Source of the DNA: Nanobdellota archaeon
Lineage (GTDB): Archaea > Nanobdellota > Nanobdellia > Woesearchaeales > CG1-02-33-12
Assembly: GCA_018901315.1 (NCBI GenBank)
Contig: JAHIFA010000111.1
Span: 1 to 9,947, forward strand
DNA length: 9,947 nucleotides
Direction: 5' to 3'
Shown: in pieces, positions 5,175-9,947 of the stretch
Layout: the number at the start of each line of letters is the position of its first letter
Position numbering within the stretch: the stretch's first letter is position 1
Notes under the pieces: generated by a model
Seen by the model: the letters and a program-made list of their open reading frames with translations, nothing else
Told to the model about the DNA's origin: nothing
The model's database searches: none
Translations under genes and position numbers: made by a program

Positions 5175-5199
5175 AAATCTTTATAAACATTATAAAAAC
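5173..5199 (+). promoter_or_regulatory. Promoter of the rpoL operon
   Basis: AGAAAT (5173-5178) followed by TTTATAAA (5180-5187) begins at the stop of the previous gene and would start transcription near 5208. A second TATA-like run (TTATAAAAA, 5190-5198) would give a nearly leaderless start. The SD AAGGTG (5208-5213) five bases before the ATG favours a leadered transcript. A six-T run (5202-5207) may help terminate the upstream message. Confidence 0.55.
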
Positions 5200-5218
5200 T
5201 CTTTTTTAAGGTGTTATT

Positions 5219-5497
5219 ATGGAAATCAATGTCATTGAAGAAAAAAAGAACAGGTTAAGCTTTGAGCTTAAGGGGCAGGGCAATACTTTCTGCAATATAT
5301 TAAAAGATGAACTATGGAATGACAAGCACGTTACTGTTGCAACATATACTATAAAACATCCATTACTTGGAATTCCTTTTATGATTGTTGAGACAGATGG
5401 GCACAAAAGCCCAAAACAGGCATTGGAAAGTGCTGCTGAAAGAGTAGCTGATAAGGCAGAAAAGCTAAGGAAAGAAGCCAAGAAAGAGTTAAAATGA
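5219..5497 (+). CDS. rpoL: DNA-directed RNA polymerase subunit L (Rpo11)
   Basis: This 92-residue protein has the length and sequence of archaeal RpoL, the counterpart of eukaryotic Rpb11 and of one bacterial alpha N-terminal domain. It pairs with subunit D to nucleate polymerase assembly. The N-terminal strand (MEINVIEEKKNRLSFEL) leads to the family block 'GQGNTFCNILKDELW' (residues 20-34). The 'VTVATYTIKHPLLGIPFMIVET' strand pair (38-59) is the Rpb11 hallmark 'hPLL'. A C-terminal helix completes the dimerisation fold ('PKQALESAAERVADKAEKLRKEAKK'). The start is fixed by the SD AAGGTG. Its stop overlaps the start of the AMMECR1 gene by four bases (ATGA), so the two are coupled. Confidence 0.95.
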   Translation: MEINVIEEKKNRLSFELKGQGNTFCNILKDELWNDKHVTVATYTIKHPLLGIPFMIVETDGHKSPKQALESAAERVADKAEKLRKEAKKELK

Positions 5498-6045
5498 TTA
5501 GGCCATCTGATGGCAAATTATTGATAAAACTGGCAAGAGAATCTATTTCCTCATATTTCTTACAAAAAGAGCCCAATATAAGCACTCTAAAACAGTTTTC
5601 TGACAGGCAGGGAATATTCGTAACTTTATATAAAAATGAGCAATTAAGGGGTTGTATTGGCTTTCCAGAGCCTATCTTCCCTTTGTATGAGGCAATAATA
5701 AAATCAGCAAGGTCAGCTGCTTTTGAAGACCCAAGGTTCCCACCATTGCAGAAAGAGGAACTAAAAGATATAAAAATAGAGATATCTGTTCTTACTGTTC
5801 CAAAACTTATTGAAGTGAAAAAACCAGGGGATTATCTTAAGAAAATAAAGATTGGCAAAGATGGCCTCATAATAAGGTCAAGCCTTGGCTCAGGATTATT
5901 GCTGCCGCAGGTTGCAACAGAGTATAAGTGGGGGGTTGAAGAGTTTCTTGGGCATTTGTGCGAAAAAGCCTGGCTAAAGCAGGATGCATGGAAAGATACA
6001 AATAACATGATTTACAGGTTTCAGGCGCAGATATTTAAGGAATAA
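5494..6045 (+). CDS. AMMECR1 domain protein
   Basis: This 183-residue protein is the full-length archaeal AMMECR1 fold (TIGR00296/COG2078 type). It shows the invariant Leu-Arg-Gly-Cys-Ile-Gly motif at residues 51-56, the 'SARSAAFEDPRFPPL' block at 71-85, 'EISVL' at 96-100, 'GLIIR' at 124-128 and 'GLLLPQVATEYKWGVEEFLGHLCEKAWL' at 134-161. The biochemical function of the family is not established; it occurs in archaea, bacteria and eukaryotes, and in human the gene is linked to a developmental syndrome. It starts by an ATGA overlap with rpoL and ends 17 bases before the prenyl synthase gene. It could be read into the isoprenoid operon. Confidence 0.92.
   Translation: MIRPSDGKLLIKLARESISSYFLQKEPNISTLKQFSDRQGIFVTLYKNEQLRGCIGFPEPIFPLYEAIIKSARSAAFEDPRFPPLQKEELKDIKIEISVLTVPKLIEVKKPGDYLKKIKIGKDGLIIRSSLGSGLLLPQVATEYKWGVEEFLGHLCEKAWLKQDAWKDTNNMIYRFQAQIFKE
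6031..6040 (+). promoter_or_regulatory. Possible internal promoter for the isoprenoid operon
   Basis: ATATTTAAGG at the very end of the AMMECR1 gene is centred about 27 bases before the idsA ATG. No SD precedes that ATG (the sequence reads CTTCTCAAGATTAAA). This spacing would fit a leaderless idsA transcript. The match to the TATA consensus is modest. Confidence 0.3.
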
Positions 6046-6062
6046 ACCTTCTCAAGATTAAA

Positions 6063-7121
6063 ATGGCTTTAGATAAAATATTAAAGTTGTATAAGGAAAA
6101 AATAGAGTTTAGGCTAAAAACCTTTCTAGATGAAAAAATTTCTGAAGCAGAAAAAATATCTGATTCTTCAAGAGAGATAATGCAGTACATAAAAGAGTTT
6201 AATCTCAGGGGAGGAAAAAGAATAAGGTCAGTATTAATCATAATGGCCTATAAATCTCTTGGAGGAAAAAATGAAAATGCAATAATTGATATTGCTGTGT
6301 CAGCAGAGCTAATGCAATCATTCTTCCTGATTCATGATGATATAATTGATGATGATGACTTAAGAAGGGGTGGCCCAACCATGCATAGAATATATGCAGA
6401 AAAATACAATAGCTATGATAAACCCAAAAAATTTGGGGAAAGCATGGCAATAATAGCAGGAGATCTTTTAGCAGCTCTTGGAAATGAGATAATATCTAAA
6501 TCAGATTTTGATGAGGAAAAAAAGCTAAAGCTATTACAGAAATTCAACAAGGTTGTAAAACTAACTGGCTATGGTGAAATAATTGATATTTTGTCTGGCC
6601 TAAAAACTAATGTGACAGAACAAGATATATCAAAAATGCACAAGTTAAAAACAGCTATCTACACAATAGAAGGGCCCTTGCACATGGGCGCAATAGCTGC
6701 AGGAGCATCAGATGAGCAGCTAAAAATATTAAGTGAATATGCAATTCCATTGGGCATGGCATTTCAACTAAAGGACGATATCCTGGGATTATTTGGCTCA
6801 GAGGAAAAGCTTGGCAAGCCAGCTGATTCTGATATAAAAGAGGGCAAAAAAACAATTCTTATTTTAAAGGCAATAGAAAATGCAGACAAGGAACAAAAAG
6901 AATTCATTGTAAGTGCATTAGGAAATAAAAATATAACAGAAAAAGAGCTAATAAAGCTAAGACAAATAATAAAAGAAACAGGTTCACTACCTTATTCAGA
7001 AAATCTAGCAGAAAAACTAGTAAAAAAAGCAAAGGATGCAATAAAAAATTCTGATTTTGAAAAGCATGGAAAAGATTTCTTTTTAGAAATAGCAGATTAT
7101 GTAATCAAGAGAGATTACTAA
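6063..7121 (+). CDS. idsA: Archaeal-type short-chain polyprenyl diphosphate synthase (FPP/GGPP synthase)
   Basis: This 352-residue all-alpha trans-prenyltransferase condenses DMAPP with IPP units to make FPP and/or GGPP, the precursors of archaeal ether lipids. Gly-Gly-Lys-Arg (50-53) binds IPP. The first Asp-rich motif is DDIID at 92-96, followed by DDD-LRRGGPTMH. The second is Gln-Leu-Lys-Asp-Asp-Ile-Leu-Gly (235-242), in the archaeal form with Gly in place of the last Asp, followed by 'FGSEEKLGKPADSDIKEGKKT'. Residues 87 and 88, at the fifth and fourth positions before the first motif, are both Phe. That pattern determines chain length at farnesyl in animal FPP synthases, whereas archaeal GGPP synthases usually keep only one aromatic there. 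It heads the MEP gene run, with one base between its stop and ispG. The ATG at 6063 has no SD. Confidence 0.92.
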   Translation: MALDKILKLYKEKIEFRLKTFLDEKISEAEKISDSSREIMQYIKEFNLRGGKRIRSVLIIMAYKSLGGKNENAIIDIAVSAELMQSFFLIHDDIIDDDDLRRGGPTMHRIYAEKYNSYDKPKKFGESMAIIAGDLLAALGNEIISKSDFDEEKKLKLLQKFNKVVKLTGYGEIIDILSGLKTNVTEQDISKMHKLKTAIYTIEGPLHMGAIAAGASDEQLKILSEYAIPLGMAFQLKDDILGLFGSEEKLGKPADSDIKEGKKTILILKAIENADKEQKEFIVSALGNKNITEKELIKLRQIIKETGSLPYSENLAEKLVKKAKDAIKNSDFEKHGKDFFLEIADYVIKRDY

Positions 7122-7122
7122 A

Positions 7123-8163
7123 ATGGAGAGAAGAAAAACAAAAGGGGTAAAGGTAGGAAAACTAAAGATTGGCAACAATGCTCCAATAACTGTCCAGTCA
7201 ATGTGCACCACACATACAAGAGATGTAAATGCAACTTTAAAACAGGTTCACGAGTTAGAAGATGCTGGATGCGAGATAGTACGGGTTTCTGTTGAGGATA
7301 TGAATGAGGCAAAATCACTAAAGAAAATAAAGGAAAATATAAGCATACCTCTGGTTGCAGATATACACTTTGATTACCGGCTTGCAATTGAATCAGCAAA
7401 ATATGCTGACAAGCTGAGGATAAATCCTGGAAATATTGGTTCTAATGATAAAGTTAAATTGGTTGTTAAGCAGGCAAAGGATTATAACATTCCAATAAGA
7501 ATTGGCGTAAATCTTGGCTCTTTAGAGAAAGAGATTATTGAGAAATTTGGCCTAACCTCAAAAGCAATGGTTGAATCTGCTCTAAAACATATAAAAATTC
7601 TTGAAGAGCTTGATTTTTATAACACAATTATTTCAATGAAATCTTCTGACATTAAAAGAACTGTTGATGCTTACAGGATGATGGCCACTAAAGTTGGTTA
7701 TCCTTTTCATATAGGAATTACAGAGGCAGGAACTGCTTATACCGGAACAATAAAATCATCAATAGGAATTGGCTCTCTTCTTTTAGATGGAATCGGTGAT
7801 ACAATAAGGGTCTCACTTACAACTAATCCTGTTGATGAAGTCAGAGCCGGAATTGAGATTTTGAATTCCCTCAACATAAGAAAAGGCAGAACAATAATTT
7901 CATGCCCTGGCTGCGGAAGAACAGAAATAGATTTAATTGGATTAACAAAAAGTGTTGAACAGGCAACAGCAAACATAAAAAAGCCAATCAAGATAGCTGT
8001 TATGGGTTGTGCTGTCAATGGGTTAGGAGAGGCAAAAGAAGCTGATGTTGGTGTTGCTGGTGCAAAAAACTTTGGAATAATCTTCAGAAAAGGAAATGTT
8101 GTTAATAAAGTAAAGAAAGATAAGATTCTTAAAGCATTATTAGGTGAAATAGACAAACTATAG
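7123..8163 (+). CDS. ispG: 4-hydroxy-3-methylbut-2-enyl diphosphate synthase (IspG/GcpE)
   Basis: This 346-residue iron-sulphur enzyme of the MEP pathway reductively opens methylerythritol cyclodiphosphate to HMBPP. The N-terminal TIM-barrel part is very well conserved: 'VQSMCTTHTRDV' (24-35), 'GCEIVRVSVEDM' (49-60), 'IPLVADIHFDYRLA' (75-88), 'LRINPGNIG' (98-106) and 'IRIGVNLGSLE' (126-136). The C-terminal domain carries the [4Fe-4S] ligands Cys261 and Cys264 (SCPGCGRTEID) and Cys296 (MGCAVNGLGEA), with Glu303 as the fourth ligand or catalytic acid. It is the short bacterial form without the plant-type insert. It begins one base after the idsA stop, with no clear SD, which implies coupling to idsA. 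Its electron donor is not in the window. All key residues are present, so it should be active. Confidence 0.96.
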   Translation: MERRKTKGVKVGKLKIGNNAPITVQSMCTTHTRDVNATLKQVHELEDAGCEIVRVSVEDMNEAKSLKKIKENISIPLVADIHFDYRLAIESAKYADKLRINPGNIGSNDKVKLVVKQAKDYNIPIRIGVNLGSLEKEIIEKFGLTSKAMVESALKHIKILEELDFYNTIISMKSSDIKRTVDAYRMMATKVGYPFHIGITEAGTAYTGTIKSSIGIGSLLLDGIGDTIRVSLTTNPVDEVRAGIEILNSLNIRKGRTIISCPGCGRTEIDLIGLTKSVEQATANIKKPIKIAVMGCAVNGLGEAKEADVGVAGAKNFGIIFRKGNVVNKVKKDKILKALLGEIDKL

Positions 8164-8172
8164 GTGGATTGT

Positions 8173-8862
8173 ATGAAAACAACAGCAATAATACTAGCAG
8201 CAGGAAAGGCAAAAAGAATGATGGCTAATAAAAATAAACTCTTCTTAGAGCTGCGAAAACCAATTTTAATACATGCAATAGAGGCATTTGAAAACCACAA
8301 ATTAATCAATGAGATAATAATTGTTGTAAACAAAAAAGATTTAGAGGTTTGCAGCAAGATTGTTGAAAAAAATATCTTTAAAAAAATCCAGAAAATCATT
8401 GTCGGAGGTGAAACAAGACAGCAGTCATCATACAATGGTGTTATGGAAGCAGATTCTGATATTATCCTTATCCATGATGGGGCAAGGCCGCTTGTAACAG
8501 AGGATTCTATAACAAACTCAATCAAGGATGCCTTAAATTATGGAGCCTCTGTTGTTGCAGTGCCTCTAAAGGAAACCATAAAAAAAGTTGATAAATGTTT
8601 TGTTAAAAATACCCTTGATAGAGATGCATTATGGATTGCCCAAACCCCACAAACATTCAAGGCAGATATTATTAAAAAGGCGCATGAAGCAGCAAAAAGA
8701 GATGGTTTTTTTGGAAAAGATGATTCTTCATTAGTTGAAAGACTAGGTTATAAGGTTAGGATATGCATGGGGCATTATGAAAATTTAAAAATAACAACAC
8801 CAGATGATCTGGTAATAGCAAAGCATATATTTAAAAAAAATAATGGTGATTATTATGATTAG
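8173..8862 (+). CDS. ispD: 2-C-methyl-D-erythritol 4-phosphate cytidylyltransferase (IspD)
   Basis: This 229-residue nucleotidyltransferase couples methylerythritol phosphate to CTP, giving CDP-methylerythritol. The CTP-binding loop Ala-Ala-Gly-Lys-Ala-Lys-Arg-Met is at residues 9-16, with the conserved Lys22 nearby. The following blocks are 'GGETRQQSSYNGV', 'IHDGARPLV' and 'VPLKETIKKV'. Next come 'RDALWIAQTPQTFKADIIKKAHEAA' and 'DDSSLVERLGYKVRICMGHYENLKITTPDDL', which are diagnostic for IspD. The ATG at 8173 is chosen because the SD AGGTGG (8162-8167) lies five bases before it, overlapping the ispG stop. The GTG at 8164 would lie within the SD. Catalytic residues are intact. The 3' end overlaps ispF by eight bases. 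Confidence 0.95.
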   Translation: MKTTAIILAAGKAKRMMANKNKLFLELRKPILIHAIEAFENHKLINEIIIVVNKKDLEVCSKIVEKNIFKKIQKIIVGGETRQQSSYNGVMEADSDIILIHDGARPLVTEDSITNSIKDALNYGASVVAVPLKETIKKVDKCFVKNTLDRDALWIAQTPQTFKADIIKKAHEAAKRDGFFGKDDSSLVERLGYKVRICMGHYENLKITTPDDLVIAKHIFKKNNGDYYD

Positions 8863-9334
8863 AGTTGGTATTGGCCAGGATTCTCATAGATTTATAAGAA
8901 AAGGCAAAAAAAGGCTTGTTCTTGGTGGTGTGATAATCCCTAATGAAAAGGGCTTAAAGGCAAATTCTGATGGTGATGTTGTTTTGCATGCTATCTTCAA
9001 TGCCCTTAGCCAGGCCATTGGCAAAAGATCAATAGGGTTCTATTCTGATAAGATGTGCAGAGAAGGAATTAAAGACAGCAGAGAATACCTAAAGCTGGCA
9101 TTGAAAATGGTCAAAGATGGTGGTTATAGGATAAATAATGTTGGTATGATGATTGAAGCAAAAAAACCAAAGATTGAGCCATATGTTGATGATATGAAAA
9201 AGAGCATAGCAGAGATATTAATGATAACACAAGACATGATCGGTATAACAGCAACTTCTGGCGAGGGCCTTACTGCCTTTGGCAGAGGCATTGGAATACA
9301 AGCATTTGCAATAGCAACTGTTGTTAGGTGTTAA
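8855..9334 (+). CDS. ispF: 2-C-methyl-D-erythritol 2,4-cyclodiphosphate synthase (IspF)
   Basis: This 159-residue zinc-dependent trimeric cyclase releases CMP and forms the cyclic diphosphate that IspG uses. The metal ligands Asp9 and His11 (GIGQDSHRF) and His45 (SDGDVVLHAI) are present, as is 'KDSREYL' (73-79). Two parts differ from the textbook enzyme: the flexible loop reads 'RSIGFYSDKMCREG' instead of 'DIGKLFPDTDPxxKG', and the CMP-binding segment reads 'ATSGEGLTAFGRGIGI' (133-148) instead of 'ATTTEKLGFTGRGEGI'. These look like lineage variants, not decay. The ATG at 8855 is preferred because GGTGAT (8845-8850) is a good SD for it. The ATG at 8843 would add four residues and use part of that SD as coding sequence. 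It overlaps the end of ispD. Confidence 0.94.
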   Translation: MIRVGIGQDSHRFIRKGKKRLVLGGVIIPNEKGLKANSDGDVVLHAIFNALSQAIGKRSIGFYSDKMCREGIKDSREYLKLALKMVKDGGYRINNVGMMIEAKKPKIEPYVDDMKKSIAEILMITQDMIGITATSGEGLTAFGRGIGIQAFAIATVVRC

Positions 9335-9338
9335 TATA

Positions 9339-9947
9339 ATGGAACTAATCCAAAAGGCATATGCTAAAATAAACCTCTCCCTTGATATCATTAAGAGGCT
9401 CTCTTCTGGATATCATAAAATAGAATCTGTTATCCAGGAACTTGAGTTGCATGATATAATTAAACTAAAGAAAATAGAAAAAGACATAAAACTTAAGTGT
9501 AATATTAATATTTGTCCATCTAATGAAAACCTTGCTTACAAGGCAGCAGAGCTTCTTATTAAAAAGTTTAAAATAAACAGGGGTGTTGAAATAACCATTG
9601 AGAAAAATATTCCTGTTGCAGCTGGCCTAGGCGGCGGAAGCTCAGATGCAGCTGCAACATTAAAAGGTATGAATAAACTCTTTAACCTAAATTTGTCAGA
9701 AAAGGAATTAATTAAAATATCAGGTGATATTGGCGTGGATGTTGCCTTTTGCTTATTGGGTGGAACAGCATATGCAACAGGCAGGGGTAATGAATTGCGA
9801 AGGATAGGAAAGGTTCAAATGCTTTATTTTGTTTTGGCAAAGCCAAAGTTTAGTATTTTAACAAAGCATGCTTATGAAAATCTTGATTATGAAAAAACAG
9901 GCAAAGAGCTAAAAACAGCCCAGATGCTTGATGCAATCAAGGAAAAA
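9339..9947 (+). CDS. ispE: 4-diphosphocytidyl-2-C-methyl-D-erythritol kinase (IspE), 3' end outside the window
   Basis: The first 203 codons of a GHMP kinase that phosphorylates CDP-methylerythritol, the step between IspD and IspF, are present. Catalytic Lys10 is in 'AYAKINLSLDI', the normal 'SDGYH' block appears as 'SSGYH' (22-26), and the ATP-binding loop is 'PVAAGLGGGSSDAAATL' (92-108). The catalytic Asp134 sits in 'GVDVAFCLLGGTAYATGRG' (132-150). IspE is usually about 280 residues, so roughly a quarter is missing only because the sequence stops. The SD AGGTG (9326-9330) overlaps the last codons of ispF, with eight bases to the ATG. The reading frame is open to the last base. Confidence 0.94.
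   Translation, partial: MELIQKAYAKINLSLDIIKRLSSGYHKIESVIQELELHDIIKLKKIEKDIKLKCNINICPSNENLAYKAAELLIKKFKINRGVEITIEKNIPVAAGLGGGSSDAAATLKGMNKLFNLNLSEKELIKISGDIGVDVAFCLLGGTAYATGRGNELRRIGKVQMLYFVLAKPKFSILTKHAYENLDYEKTGKELKTAQMLDAIKEK

Noticed and set aside
7737..8525. Long open frame (262 codons) on the minus strand
   Set aside because: It lies opposite ispG and ispD, both recognised beyond doubt. Its translation is a hydrophobic shadow rich in Ile, Ser and Phe with no family match.
6063..9947. The MEP run as bacterial contamination or a chimeric contig
   Set aside because: ispG starts one base after an archaeal-type prenyl synthase. Codon use and ribosome-site style match the upstream archaeal genes, and no composition break is visible. 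Read coverage would settle this.

Overview
The window comes from a very AT-rich archaeon, most likely a small-genome DPANN lineage (Woesearchaeota/Pacearchaeota-like; this placement is an inference). Archaeal markers are an RNA polymerase subunit L (Rpo11), a METTL5-type rRNA adenine methyltransferase, a PAC2-family proteasome-assembly-chaperone-like protein, an AMMECR1 protein, an archaeal-type polyprenyl synthase and TATA/BRE promoters. Some transcripts look leaderless; others carry GGTG/GAGG-type Shine-Dalgarno (SD) sites. Codon use is rich in ATA, AGA and AGG throughout.

Layout. Positions 1-47 hold the tail of a zinc-ribbon protein, possibly ribosomal S27ae. Positions 148-858 encode a PAC2 protein that ends in a hairpin plus T-run resembling an intrinsic terminator. 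Positions 964-1607 hold a two-gene cassette of unknown function with overlapping reading frames. Positions 1608-2091 are non-coding, first T-rich and then AT-rich with a 34-bp direct repeat. Positions 2092-2658 encode an orphan protein. Positions 2710-2737 hold a near-palindromic dif-like site directly upstream of a XerA-type tyrosine recombinase (2850-3662). A convergent AT-rich gap with related repeats follows, then a minus-strand coiled-coil/winged-helix protein (3861-4436). Divergent to it are the METTL5-like gene, rpoL and AMMECR1.

From 6063 to the right edge runs a compact isoprenoid operon: polyprenyl synthase (idsA), ispG, ispD, ispF and the first 203 codons of ispE. IspD, IspE, IspF and IspG are four enzymes of the bacterial methylerythritol phosphate (MEP) route to IPP/DMAPP, and IdsA condenses those products into longer prenyl chains. 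Archaea normally use mevalonate pathways, so a MEP cluster physically joined to an archaeal prenyl synthase is the most notable metabolic feature. Dxs, Dxr and IspH are not in the window, so completeness of the pathway cannot be judged.

The second notable system is the self-contained xerA/dif module. The site has 11-bp arms around a 6-bp centre, its left arm matches E. coli dif at 10 of 11 positions, and the xerA TATA box abuts it, so recombination-site occupancy and xerA transcription may be coupled.
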